64,000 nucleotides of DNA. It comes from Ustulina deusta (lineage: Eukaryota; Ascomycota; Sordariomycetes; Xylariales; Xylariaceae). The position numbers and the translations under genes are program-made. Below the pieces are notes generated by a model, which saw only the letters and a program-made list of their open reading frames with translations, made no database searches and had not been told where the DNA came from. How positions within the stretch are numbered: position 1 is the first letter of the stretch; each line of letters begins with the position of its first letter. The DNA lies in NCBI GenBank assembly GCA_023159155.1, contig JAJNNX010000018.1, forward strand, positions 186,001 to 250,000, written 5' to 3'. This document shows positions 36,526-48,410 of the stretch, piece by piece.

Positions 36526-37425
36526 ATGGCAACACCCGCCTCTATCTGGCCTTCGATTAGCCGGATAGTTAATACCACCAGAGTCTTTCCTAATGCCACT
36601 ACCGCTTTAGCGGCTGCCCTCCCCCCATCTTTGTCCCAGAAATGCCTATTCTCATCGACACCCGAATACAACGACCGGCGGCCACGTCGCGATAACAACC
36701 GCCTCCGCGGCCTCAGCAGCATATACCGATCGGGCACACGATTTCGAATGAATATCAACAAGTCCGAGACACCGCAGCCTGCCAAATACAAGCCCAAGGT
36801 TCAGGTCGACCCTAACCACGGGCTCTGGGACTTCTTTTATGCGAAGGACAAGTTGCTGTTAACGCCCGACGAAAGCGCAGAGCATGGCCGCGGGTGGACC
36901 GTCGAGGAGCTGCGGCACAAGAGCTGGGAGGATTTGCACAAGCTGTGGTGGGTGTGCGTCAAGGAACAGAACCGCCTCGCAACGGCACGCAAGGAGAGAA
37001 GTCGGCTTAAGCTTCCAGATGGTGCCAGCGAGGGAGCAACACGGTTAACAGAGGTAAGCCGTATTTCATGACGTAGTGACAGCTTGCATTCCGTTGTGCT
37101 AACCGACTTTGATCAACAGGTCCGCACGACAATGAGGTCAATTAAGCATGCACTGACTGAGCGATGGTATCTATGGGAGGATGCAAGAACGCTGGCAGAG
37201 ACAGATCCCACAATTGATCTCAGCAATGTGCAAAGCCCCTACGCACCGAAAGACTACCTCGAGGAGAACGAAAACGCGCTCGAGAGGGACATCCAAGGTC
37301 AATTGGCCAAGCAAGCGCCGTCGGGCTCCATGGCGGAAGAGCCCAGTGTGACTAAGCCCGAAGACAATGAACCGTCGACAGTTTCACCGAAACCCCTGGA
37401 GACCCAACCATCAGCAAAACCCTGA
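36526..37425 (+). CDS. MRPL4: Mitochondrial large-subunit ribosomal protein uL29m (MRP-L47 family)
   Basis: Two exons, 36526-37053 and 37120-37425, with a 66-nt phase-0 intron, give 277 residues. The first 45 residues are rich in Ala, Ser, Arg and Thr without acidic residues up to SSTPEYNDRR, as in a mitochondrial targeting peptide. The conserved core reads HGLWDFFYAKDKLLLTP, GRGWTVEELRHKSWEDLHKLWWVCVKEQN (shown as one block in the protein; key residues R-W-E-L-R..W-D-L-LWW), then RTTMRSIKHALTERWYLWEDA. This is the uL29m/MRPL47 family, which sits near the exit tunnel of the mitoribosome. The C-terminal 60 residues are a Pro/Glu/Ser-rich tail typical of fungal members. Confidence 0.93.
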
Positions 37426-38155
37426 AGGTCCTTCGGTACTATCAAACAACAGATCGGTCTTTGTAAAACACGGGGTTAAGAACCCGCTGCTGCATAGGAT
37501 TATCAATGTCTGATACCACTGAGACGGGATCTACAGGTAGTGGCTGAAGAGCTATGTAAATATGTGTATAGTAAAACCAAAGCACTCGTTGCCGAGATGA
37601 TCGGCATGGATCAGTCACGAAGGTTGTCGAATATTAGTGGAAGGTTGGGGCCGTTGAAGCCACCTGCAATTGCAATACTCGAGCTGTAACATATTCACGA
37701 TGCATAAACACAGCACTGCCACAGGTAAGAGTTCAAACACAAAACCCAAGTTCTTGGATGCCTCGTGTAGATATTGGTGGGCAAACCTTGTATGGGAGGC
37801 TCTAGCGGAGACAGACTCGGCGGGGGGGCAGCGCCAACGTGCAACAGGGGGGTGCGTCAAAGTCACCGCCCATTGGTCACAGCTATAGGCGGTCCCCAAC
37901 TGTAGGTACCCTATTAGTGAACGGTGTCGAGCGTCATGCCAGCAACGAGCCCCTCATCCAACCCAGCACGAATAGACTCCCGAACCACGACACGGCAACC
38001 AAGACTCCCTTTACTCACCGATACTTGAAAGAAAAGGTGTCGTGTTTGGCCTGGGCTCAGCCAGCTTTCCCCTGAACTTCCTCGATACCCTCCACGGCCT
38101 TCTTCTGTTTTGTTTCTTTTCCTAGCCCAGCAACACGCCTGAATCACTGCCCGCC
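37426..38155. other. Intergenic, 0.73 kb
   Basis: 3' UTR of MRPL4 and promoter/leader of GDI1, same orientation. A T-rich pyrimidine tract lies just before the GDI1 start (38,100-38,125). No other gene is seen. Confidence 0.6.
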
Positions 38156-40107
38156 ATGGAGGAGATCTCCCCAAAGTACGATGTCATTGTGCTGGGCACC
38201 GGTATGTTGCAGCCCCGCACCCTTTGTCGAGATCAGCGATGCCCGGCCGCCCCGTCTGAAGCTGTTCGCGATTCTGATGTTGAGCAGGCTTGACCGAGTG
38301 TATTCTTTCTGGGTATGCCCATCATCGACAGCTTTCACCGCACCCCAGCCCGACTTGTTGCTGGCTAACCTGCTCGCCTTGAAGTGTCCTCAGTGTCAAA
38401 GGCAAGAAGGTCCTACATATCGATCGCAACGATCACTATGGAGGGTACGTATCGACGATGGCCCTGAGCCGTCCTCCTTTCCACCGCCTTTGTCGGCCTT
38501 TCTGCTCATGGGCGTGTGTGCCTAAGCTAACTTACGCTCAACCCCAGAGAGGCTGCGTCTGTGAACATCGAGGCGGTACATACGATTCCCACGACACCCC
38601 CGGCCCGTCTGCCATGTCCCCAAGCAAGAAGTAGCTAACCGCGTTTGTACGAGACAGCTTTTCAAGAAGTACGGAAACTACGCGAAGGGCGAGGAGCCAT
38701 GGAAAAAGTACGGCCGCACCAACGATTGGAACATTGACCTGGTTCCGAAGCTGTTGATGTCCTCGGGCCAGCTGACAAACATCTTGGTTTCTACCGATGT
38801 TACCCGCTATCTCGAGTTTAAGCAGGTTGCTGGCAGTTTCGTGCAACAGGGTACCGGGCCCAAGGCTACCGTTGCCAAGGTGCCCTCGGATGCCGGAGAA
38901 GCTCTCAAGTCCCCGCTCATGGGCATTTTTGAAAAGCGCCGCATGAAGAGCTTCATCGAATGGGTAGGCACCTTTGACGCCAAGGACCCTGCCACACACA
39001 AGGGTGAGCGATGCTTGAAACCATCTGAAAGAGGCCAATACGCGAAGAAAGGGGCCCCCGTATGCTGACTTTGTCACGGCTAGGTCTTGACATGAGCAAG
39101 AACACCATGAAAGAGGTGTACGACAAATTCGGCCTTGAAGCTGGCACCCGTGACTTCATCGGCCACGCCATGGCGTTGTACTTGGATGATAGCTATATCG
39201 ATACACCAGGCCAGGCACCCGATGCCATCGACCGTATTCGCCTTTACGGAAACTCAGTAGCGAGATATGGCAAGTCGCCATATATCTACCCATTGTACGG
39301 TCTGGGCGAGCTACCCCAAGGTTTCGCTCGCCTGTCGGCCATCTATGGTGGCACATATATGCTAAACACTTCTGTGGATGAGGTTTTGTATGATGGAAAC
39401 AAGGCTGTTGGTATCAAGGCCACTATGGGGAGCGCGGACAGTCCCGAGAAGCTACACTTTGAGACCAAAACAGACATGATTCTGGGCGATCCTTCCTATT
39501 TCCCGAGCAAAGTCAAGGTTGTTGGACATGTTCTTAAGGCTATCTGCATACTAAAGCATCCCCTGGTTGGCACAAACGACAGCGATTCTTGTCAGCTCAT
39601 CATTCCCCAGTCCCAGGTTGGTCGCAAAAACGGTGAGTGTGGTTAACATCCGTGGTGATCATGGCTGCAAGACTAATTCAGCCTAAGACATCTACATCGC
39701 TTGCGTCTCGTCGGCACACAACGTCTGTCCCAAGGGCTACTACATCGCCATCGTGTCGACAATCGCCGAGACAACATCCAACCATCACCTCGAGCTGCAG
39801 CCTGGCATAGATCGCCTCGGTAAGGTTGAGGAGCAATTCCTGGTAAGTGCTAGCATTTTCTCCTTTTTTGTGTGTGTGTTTCGCTGCTGTGGCTACCAGC
39901 CTGGTTAACAATTCTTAGGGAGCGCCTATACCACTCTATGAGCCTATCGACGATGGCAGAGCAGACAACATCTTCATCTCGAAGAGCTATGATGCCACAT
40001 CACACTTTGAGACAACTACAGACGACGTCAAGGATATTTATCATCGTGCCACCGGCGAGGAGTTGAAGGTCGAGGGCCTTCGGGATCTCCAAGTTGCTGA
40101 GCAGTAA
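38156..40107 (+). CDS. GDI1: Rab GDP-dissociation inhibitor
   Basis: Eight exons, 38156-38201, 38288-38312, 38385-38444, 38548-38575, 38658-39003, 39084-39632, 39688-39842 and 39919-40107, give 465 residues. Exons 2 and 4 are only 25 and 28 nt. The protein opens MEEISPKYDVIVLGTG, then LTECILSG, KKVLHIDRNDHYGG and EAASVNIE, the FAD-fold-like first conserved regions of GDI/REP proteins. Later come SGQLTNILVSTDVTRYLEFK, the DMSKNTMKEVYDKF segment of the lipid-binding domain, YPLYGLGELPQGFARLSA and DDVKDIYHRATG. GDI extracts prenylated, GDP-bound Rab GTPases from membranes and keeps them soluble, recycling Ypt/Rab proteins for vesicle traffic; in yeast it is essential. All introns are 55-103 nt. 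Confidence 0.96.
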
Positions 40108-41052
40108 CAGGGATGAAACGGCGGATTGGTGTGGCTAGAAGACGATACTGGGATGGGATGTCATGCGAAACTAGACACAGGAGGATGCGAGGAGACAAGT
40201 TTGCAAAGGCAATTTCGCGACGAGAGTAGCCGAAAATCCGCTTTGGTATTCGTACATAAACGCAGACCTTGTTAATGACCAACTAATTTGTTAGTGTGGT
40301 TTGTTGATAGACTCTGTGATGGTCAGATTGAAATGACATGAATCGAGATCACTCGGCAGACAAACGATTACGTTGGTGTGTGTTGTCCGCTTCCAACTAC
40401 CTATGCCGTCGAAAAATATAGTTTGCAGCGGATGGGAGACTTCTCCCGCCTGGGGTTGACGTTTGATGCTAGGTAGGATATGCTTCGACCCTCTTATGAG
40501 TACTACGTTTGTTAGGTACTACGTAAACTTCTGTTTGTAATCTTGCCCAGGTGCTTCATTAAAGAAGTAAGTATGCATTTTGCCTTTCCGCTTGCTGGCT
40601 AATTCTGGTTTAAAAAAATTAATTTTGCACAATTTGCCTATTAAATTGATACCTAGGCACTACCTAGAGGCAGGTACATGTAGATGGGTTGTCGGTCGTT
40701 TACCTAAAAATAAAAGGTTCAACCGATAGATAGTATAGTCCTACCTTACTAAGGTATACCGGTATATACCTATGTACCTACTATATATAGCTGGCGGCAG
40801 CTGAGCGAGGGGTCGCCCCTGACGTCCAAGCATCAAGCTCAAAAAAATCCACCTCGACAAGAAAGTGCCCCGCGATTTGACTCACCCAGCAATCAATCAC
40901 CTTCGCTCCATTCGCTCCAGGCACCTTTGCGGCAAAACCACAACTACTATTTCACCTCCCACTCTCAGCTCTCCACCAGCCACTCTAACGCTTTCGACCT
41001 ACGCGCAACAGTTAAGAGCTCTTCCAAAAGCGTATCCATTTTGACTACGCCC
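40108..41052. other. Intergenic, 0.95 kb
   Basis: 3' UTR of GDI1 and promoter of the eIF2B-alpha gene. Many TACCTA/TAGGTA words occur at 40,470-40,790. A C/A-rich leader precedes the ATG at 41,053. Confidence 0.55.
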
Positions 41053-42402
41053 ATGGCGAATAACGATGCGACGGTCGGTCTATCCGGCCAGTTGCCCATT
41101 CGCAGCAATCCAGATGTCGGCTCCTTTGAGTAAGCAGTCATGAGTTCCTCCTCCTCCTCTCTCCTATATCATGTCTCTCTCCTCTGCCACGGGGAATGGC
41201 AACGGAAATGTAAATCACAACGGCCCGCATCATAGCTCTCCGCTCACTCGTTAACCTCTGTTCTCTCTCGACAGCATTGTCGCGACATACCACCGCCTTC
41301 TAGCCGACGACCCCGAGCTCACGATGCCCATGGCTACGATCGAGGCTCTGATCGAGGCCCTGGGCGCCTCATCCGCCACCACCGTTTTCGAGACTATGAA
41401 GCTCGTCGAGGCGCAGTCGGATAGGCTACGGCAGAGCCCCCTTGTCGCAAATCCCATGGCTGTCCGCCACGGCAGCGACTTCTTTAAGCAGTACCTTGTT
41501 AGGGAGCTTAGACAGCTCCCTAGCAGCGCTGGTGCTGCTTCTGGTTCGGGGAGTCGAAATGAGGATCAGCAGTTTGAAGGCATCCGTCAGCACCTGCTTC
41601 GAAATGCCCGTCTCTTCGCTACGAGAGCCAAGGATGCCAGAGAGCAGATTGCCGCTCACGGACGGTATGTGCCTGCACCCCACTTCCGCGTTCCTACAGC
41701 TATCCGCTCTACAACTTTGTTGCTATCTTCCGTGTGGCACGCTAACGAGACGCTCCGCCATGCAGACATTTAATTCCCGATAAATCCATAATCCTAACAC
41801 ATGGCGGCTCACGCGTCGTCGGCACGCTCCTTGGGCGCGCTAGAGAGCGAGTTAACGGCAGCCCCCCGCGACGCTTCAAGGTCATCTATGCCATCAGCGA
41901 GAACCGCCGGGCCGAGAGCGAAAAGGCAGTCGCTGACCTACGCGATAAGGGCGTTTCTGTGGCCACGATCCCCGAAGGCGGCGTCGCGCACATCATGTCC
42001 AAGGTAGATATAGTATTTGCAGGTGCAGAGGTCATCACAGCTCAGGGCGGCATCATCAGCCGGCTAGGCACGTACCAGATCGCAAAGCTCGCCAAGATCG
42101 ACGGCAAGCCGTTGTATGTCGCGGCCGAGCAACACAAGCTCGGGCAGACATTCCCGGGAGACCAGTTCAGCTTCAACTGCGGCGGTTTCAAGCAGAACTT
42201 ACTCGATTTCTATTCAGCCAAGACCGTGAACAGCAGCGCTGCAAGCACTATGACCGAGAATGAGAAGCGAGCTATGGAAGTTCGGTCTGCCACCCCTCTC
42301 GATTATACACCGCCTGATCTGATTACCAGTTTTATCTGTGATCATGGCGTCAAGTCAACCGTGGCAATGGAACACCAGGTGATCGACATGTTTGTCGGGT
42401 AG
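41053..42402 (+). CDS. GCN3: Translation initiation factor eIF2B subunit alpha
   Basis: Three exons, 41053-41129, 41275-41664 and 41766-42402 (introns 145 and 101 nt), give 367 residues, longer than yeast Gcn3 (305) because of an N-terminal extension and a Ser/Gly-rich insert (AGAASGSGSRNED). The Rossmann-like eIF2B domain is clear: ILTHGGSRVVGTLL, FKVIYAISENRRAESEKAVAD in two parts, VDIVFAGAEVITAQGGIISR and KIDGKPLYVAAEQHK, with the C-terminus DYTPPDLITSFICDHG. The alpha subunit is the regulatory part of the eIF2B guanine-nucleotide exchange complex; it senses phosphorylated eIF2-alpha and so links amino-acid starvation to general control of translation. Splice joins are fixed by DIVATYH and RHLIPDKSIILTHGG. 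Confidence 0.95.
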
Positions 42403-42978
42403 AGAGTGTACGAGGCGCAGACAAATCAGCATTCCCCCCAAAATTAAGCAACCCAAATCAGTGTAATCCGGCAATAAGTCAAGGTTGCCTGCGGAGTTAT
42501 AACCTAGGCCGCTGTGGTACTCTTAGTCGCTAGGTAGGGCACACATTACCTAATCATTGACGTGGTTTGACGATATGCTTATCCAACTACACAGTGAACA
42601 GGCCTATCGCATGAAAAAGGAACAAGATTTCTCTTTTTTGGCCTTGAAAGCAAAATGATAGTTTTTTTTAGATCAGAGAACCGCCTGAGACAAGACAAAA
42701 TCAACGATGCGTAAGGATCGAATAGATATAGGACCTTGCAGGGAATACATTAACCCGAGAAGATGAGTGGGCAAATGATAATAGTAGGGCCCTATGAAAA
42801 CAGTGAGTGGGATGATGCGGCATAAGACCCTCATGACTATTAGATATTCGAAATTGAAAACTTGTCACAAGATTTTTCCGCCTTTTGGTTTTCCCGAATA
42901 ACTGTAAAAAAAAATTTCCCCTTTCACGTAACCTCCCCTCCATTTTTTGCTTTTTTTGTTGGCCTGGATACATATCTA
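42403..42978. other. Convergent 3' intergenic region
   Basis: The eIF2B-alpha gene (plus) and EGT1 (minus) converge in this 576-bp stretch, which should contain both 3' ends. No gene is seen. Confidence 0.6.
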
Positions 42979-45900
42979 CTACTTGTCTCGGACCAGCCGT
43001 GCGGTGACCCAGGCGTATGGATAGTTGCGCTGGTACCAATTGACACTAGGTTCAAGGTTTCATTAGTTCTTTTCCCTTGATTCCTTTCTTTCTTTCGTAC
43101 TTCACTATTGAATAGCGAGGAAGGAGGGGGGGTGCTATTTAGAATCAGGGGGGAAAAAAGAAGCAAAATGGCTTACAAAGACTTCCTCCCGGCAATTCTG
43201 GGGTGGGTGGCCCAGGAACCGCCTAGGACGATATTGTGTTTTTCGTCGAAGAAATCGGCTAAAGTTGTTTTCAACAAAATCATGGTCAGCTTTTTAGTCT
43301 TGTTGGCTTTTTATTTATTTTTTTTGATAATAATAATCAGAGACATACCAGTATAGAGGGGATACAGAGCCATCGGCTCGAAGCCCTTGTGCTTCCTAAG
43401 CCGCGAGCTCGTCCACTCCCAGGCACCGCCCAGCTCGGCCTGGCCGGCGAGGCGGTGCCCGCGCGCCGTCACGGGGACGGGGTGCCAGTTCTGGAAGCCG
43501 ATGTTGGCACCGGCCAGGTCGAGGAAGATTTCGGGTTGGATTATGGATGGCCACGCGTTATCTTCTACTTCTTCTACTTCTTCTTCATCTTCTCCTTCTC
43601 CTTCTCCTTCCTCCTCTTCTTCTTCGTCGTCGACGAGGGATGAGGTGTCGGGTGGTGATGGGGGCGTCTCTTCTACGCCGTCATTCGCGAGATGTCTGTT
43701 TTTTTTTTTAATAAAAATTTTGAGATTAGGGGAGAGATCCTATCTTCGTCATCTCTTCGATGATCGGGGCGGGGACCGGGGGGGGGGGGGGGGGGGGGCT
43801 AATGGTAGACTCACCCATTTACTGCAGGCACAGTGGCCCCAAGTTTATTCTCAGCTTCCTTTTTCTTCATGAACTCGACGTGTGTGTAGATGCTGCGGGC
43901 CTCCTCGAGGGTCGGGATCCGTCCGCCCATCCACGCCGCACAGCCAGCGAGCTCGTCATAGGAGGCGAAGACGGGCCAGTCGAGGGCGTATTTCAGGGGT
44001 ACGAGGCCGTAGACTGTGCGGACGGACTTGCCCTGGAGAAACGATGGCGGTAAGGTCGCGCTGTTATCGGCGGCGTGCCCATTTGTCCCATTGGAAGACG
44101 GCTCTACGGCCTCCGTAGCCCATGACGCTGGATGTTTCTCTTTCTTAGTTTGATATAGATAGTATGCGTACTTGAAACGAAAGGCGGTTAGCAGGTTTGA
44201 CTTTTTTTAATCTCTATTACTTTAGATGCTGCCGTTCTCACCTCTTCATTGGTGATAGGTCTTCCCTTGGCCTGGAAACTGTGAACATGCACCTCTCGTC
44301 TTGGTTTCTCATTATCCCTAGGGCCTACATTAGCTTGTCTATCGTGGAAACACGGTATTTGTGCGAACACGCCGACCCGGCTTATCACTCACCACCCGAA
44401 GTGACTATCCGAGTCTAAGTCATCCTCGGGGTCGTCGAGGCCTAAGGTGACGCTTTGCTCCGGGATGTCGAACCACTTGTTCTCAACCCTGGCCAGCTTC
44501 GCATCCCGCGCTAAGGCTTGGAAATCGGGTGGCGGTATGGTAGGTGGCGACAGCGTCTTGTCACTCTGTATCATTATGTAGAGCAGAGTCTCCATATGCA
44601 TCACCTCGTGCTCGAACCCGACCCATATAGCCCGGGCAATATGCCTGGGAATGTTCTCAGCTCCATTGTCGTACAGGCTGCTCAGCCTAGCCCTCACCCG
44701 GCTCTGGTATGCCAAGATGTCGTGGAGTTGGGGCCATTCGTCCGGAATCTCAGAGTGCGCATGACAGTTCTCGGGGTTGTCGACATCTGGATCTATGCCC
44801 CTCTCGAATATCGAATGGTAGTAGCGAGGCGAGGTTGGGCCCTCCTTTGTGGTCTTGGTCAGCTGGATATCCAGAAACGCCGGGGTATGGCCTATGTAGA
44901 ATATGCAGGCGTTTCGAAGCTTGATAGGCTTGTCGAATAGCTCTTCGTTGGGCAGCATCCGTCGGGTGATGACGTCCCAGACGGCCCAGAGGCTCTTCCA
45001 GTCGCTCATCCGAGGGACGGTCTCTCTGGCGTAGTCCAGTGGGTTTAGGCTGAACGACAAGGGGTTCTTGATCAGCAGATGCAAGCCTGTGACTGTTAGT
45101 TGACTCGGCTACTGGAAATGGTCTATGGCCTGGTACAACAAAAGCCCGCCCCCGCAAAATGTAACCAACAGAGCGCCAACAGAGAAGCACAAGGGATATT
45201 AATAGGCACATCGTAAGAGGCTTTACAGTTCGGCTCCTAAGTGGGCCGAGGTATGACCAGAGTTGGAGCGAGTTCGTTACGGCCTGCCTATTCGCGGAAA
45301 CGGCGCCGACACAGTGACGACCAACCCCATACCTCTCTCCTTTTCCAAGCCAGGTAGTGTTGTGCAGGAGAATGCTGTCATGGGGTGTGGAACCGACTTA
45401 CCGTAATTTTCGTCGTCCGTCATCCATCTGTCCGTTTCCAGGACACCTGCCGATTTCCACAGAGAGGCACAGGCCCCTTTCGAGTATTTGAAGCTTTGCT
45501 CGACCTGGATACGCTCGTGGGCCTTGATGGTCTCTCCCATTACAACTGTGTCGTGCACGGGCGAATAAAATGCCCGATGGCGCCCTCCTTCGCCGTCGTA
45601 CACATACTCCCCAATAACCTTCCAATCGTCTATTTGGAAGATAGGTTCTCCAAGGACCTCGTTCGCATGCTGGAGTCCATTCAGAATAAACCTTTGGTTG
45701 GATTAGCATGAGAATTTAGAGCTGGAAATTGATGAAATGATGTACACTTACTCATGCGTGATGCCCTCTTGATCTATGGCGTTGTAGAAGGATGAAATCA
45801 GCCCATAGCCTAGTGCGGGTGTCAAGGTGTACTAACCGTTGTATGCGTGGCTATACGGGTAAGCTATATTAGCTGCTAATAATTTCCAAGGCCGAGCTAT

Positions 45901-46811
45901 GTGAAGATGGTCTGTACTTACTATACCTTGGATGGGTCCATACATGAGTCTACCCCAATCAACAAGCTGTCCTGTGGCTGGAGGACATCGGCAAAGCCTC
46001 GCAGGAAGAGGGCTGCGTCAGACGGGGAGAAGTTTCCTACCCGGATCTGTCAGCCCATTTCACCCTACCAATGATTCTGCTGGACGGTATTACCAATGCT
46101 AGAGCCCAGATGCAAGATGCACTTGCGCTTAGCTAGGTGAGAAGGGGACATCAACCATTCTCGGCCGTCGTCATAAGTGCCCAGCAGGCCATGGCATCGA
46201 ACGTGCTGGAACGTGGGAAGCTGGGCCAACGTTCGGCATAGCTCCTGTTCCGATAGGTCAAGAGCATAGTAGTCGACCTCCTTTCCTGAATCCTCGAATG
46301 CCTGCAGGAGAAGGCGGATCTTTCTCAGATTACTAGAACTTGGTGTCAACGGTATTCCTGGCAGATAGAGCATGAGATAAAGAAAATCATGACCTACCCA
46401 CTACCTAGCTCGATCAGCATGGAGCCAGAAGGGATATTTGCAGCGATGGCAGCAGCGGAACGCTGCAAGACTTCAATCTCGGCATTGGTCAAGTAGTATT
46501 CTTCCAAATACGTGATCTGAAACTCGGTCAGTTTGCCATTGCCTCCATACCGAGGGCAGAGGTCGGCCAACCTTTTCAAATAGTTGAAGGCCCTTCTCGT
46601 CGTAGAGCAACAGAGTGGGGAGCTTTCGAGGCCCTTCCTGAGAATGAAAGAGCCTATAGATCTCTTCTTTAAGGTTGGCCTTGGCGGTGTCCCGGCGGAT
46701 GTCGATAATGCCCACAGGGGTCTCCGTCTCACCCTGTTGAGGCTTGTACGCTCCCTTTGCCGACCTACCAGCAATTTGAGTTTCGACGAAGGTTTGGAGA
46801 AGTGAAGGCAT
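42979..46811 (-). CDS. EGT1: Ergothioneine biosynthesis protein 1 (EgtD-EgtB fusion)
   Basis: Exons in transcription order: 46811-46572, 46516-46398, 46332-46094, 46036-45922, 45850-45837, 45773-45752, 45691-45402, 45086-44393, 44317-44242, 44170-43815, 43695-43349, 43258-43177 and 43045-42979; 886 residues, close to Neurospora EGT-1. The N-terminal part is the SAM-dependent histidine trimethyltransferase (SAM loop IELGSGN, 115-121). The middle is the DinB-like domain with iron ligands H413 and H506-x3-H510 (GFEHEVMHME). The C-terminal part is the FGE-sulfatase domain: GANIGFQNWHPVPVT, GGAWEWTSS, ADFFDEKHNIVLGGSWATHP and WYQRNYPYAW. It makes hercynine from histidine and then the cysteine-conjugated sulfoxide, the ergothioneine precursor. 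Odd points: micro-exons of 14 and 22 nt, a 315-nt intron (45401-45087), a 21-C run in one intron and a Glu/Gly-rich insert (about 43,565-43,635) in the FGE domain. Confidence 0.95.
43562..43635 (-). repeat. GAA/GAG-rich low-complexity coding tract
   Basis: An impure GAA/GGA repeat encodes an acidic Glu/Gly insert (EEEEEEGEGEGEDEEEVEEV) between two conserved blocks of the Egt1 FGE domain. It stays in frame and is a likely surface loop. Confidence 0.85.
43778..43798 (+). repeat. G21 homopolymer in an EGT1 intron
   Basis: Twenty-one consecutive G on the plus strand, so C21 in the EGT1 transcript, about 20 nt after the donor site at 43814. The length is approximate if the assembly is imprecise in homopolymers. 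Confidence 0.85.
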
Positions 46812-47589
46812 GGCTGGTAATGAATCACGAGGCTTTACACCAGATATGATCGATGGCAGCCGCGGAAAGGCACCAAACTTATAAAGACCAACAAATAGGA
46901 GAAGGTCGGAAGCTAGCAGAGCTTTATATATGTACACAAGCGTCCTTGACTTCCCAAGAGGTACTGGACAGGTCACTCCACACGCAATTTAGGTGTGGAG
47001 AGACCCAGAAACACCCACATGTGTAGCTACATAGCCTGACAATGCTCTTACCCAGACTCCGTGGTCCTCTCGAGTTTTACTAATACGCCCCCATCGTGAA
47101 TCGAACGAATGATGATGTCAGCCGGGGATGGAAAGTCGGTCTAGTCGGTATGCTATTCCCTCTGTGTACTACCGTGATGTGCTAGGCACTAGAGGAAAGG
47201 CTAACCTTCTACAGCCTACCGGCTCCGCGGCATCAGTAAAGGCGGCGGCGGCGTATACGTCGACACGAAAGTTAAGCTAGGCAGGTACATGAGGGACGTC
47301 GTATGTTTAGTCAACGGACAAGTGCTAACTGGATTCCAGAGGTGGTTGTCCTTGGAATTCGCTATGCGAACCAGTGACAGGCCGTCGGTCTCTTCCGGAC
47401 TCAGGCAGAGAAACTAAGGCTCTAGTCTCGATTGATTACATGCAACGCGAATGAATACATAGGTGCCGAGAGCCAATATGCCGACTAAGCAGCCGTTCCG
47501 GGACAAGACGAGCTGCGATTCTGCGCCATTAGCGCGCGAAGTCGGTCTCGTGCAGTACAAGCACAACAAGCGCCAGGCGCACAGGGAGG
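46812..47589. other. EGT1 upstream region
   Basis: Promoter and leader of EGT1. The EGT1 frame stays open upstream to about 46,976 but without an ATG, so 46,811 is kept as start. No other gene is seen. Confidence 0.5.
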
Positions 47590-48410
47590 GTCGTGTTTCT
47601 TTCGCCAAGCCCGTGTAGGCTCGAGGCAAGTGACTTTGTTAATCAATGCAAAAAGCTCGCAAGGCGCGGAGTGAAATCATGCTGTCATAGTATGCACCAT
47701 TCCTGGGGAGAGAGGGTCGAGACGGCGCGGGATGTCATGGCGGAGGACTCTGGGGACGAGCAAATCAGGGTATCGTCTTGGCAGAATATGCAAGGAGACT
47801 GACCACGCGAAAACCGCCCAAACCCCGCAAGTCTCGATGCTCCCTGTGCAGGGCAGGGCTGCGGGCCACTCTGGTGCAACCGCCCCGTCGAATCCCTGTT
47901 GGGCTGGTGGGCGCGGGAGCGGCGAGACGTGACGGGAGGATGGGAAGGGCTGGGATAGGCCGCTGGTTCCTGGTGCCACGAAGACGCTATGCATAGGTGC
48001 CCGAGCACGAGAGGATGGACAGAAAGACGCCGACAGCACTGTAGGAGAGCGGGAGGGCGAGGGAGGCAGAGCGCGGGCGAGAGCGAGAAACGGCGACACG
48101 GCACATGCTCTTCGAGAAGGATTCCGTGTGCCGAGACGTAGATCGTTGTATCGACCATTCACCATCCGTCACGAGACCTGTTGTCGTGCACGGCGGGCTG
48201 AATGGGCGGAGCTGGGATGGCAGTGTTTTCCGTCGACGAGTGCACCTGGACACCTACCTGCCTGGGCTGGGACAAGGTCGCCTTGAGCCGCCTCTGCGGC
48301 CGTCTCTGGCGGTCTCGTGCCTCGATGCTGGCTCGATGCTGGCTCGATTCGCTTCCCCGGTTTAGGATGGGGACGATGCCGGAACGCAGCAATGCGGTGG
48401 TAATGCAAAT
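47590..48410. other. GC-rich island with overlapping open frames
   Basis: About 800 bp of GC-rich DNA stands out from AT-richer flanks. Long frames overlap on both strands (minus 48,165-47,677 and 48,158-47,685 in two frames; plus 48,105-48,365). High GC alone lengthens frames, and their products are Arg/Pro/Ser-rich without a recognisable domain. It could be an orphan gene, a non-coding transcript or a promoter island; I cannot decide. Confidence 0.3.

Noticed and set aside
36438..36797. 119-codon frame antisense to MRPL4
   Set aside because: Mirror of the real coding exon on the other strand; no independent protein features.
46812..46976. N-terminal extension of Egt1 (upstream in-frame codons)
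   Set aside because: There is no ATG; the hydrophobic segment it would add is not known from Egt1 proteins.
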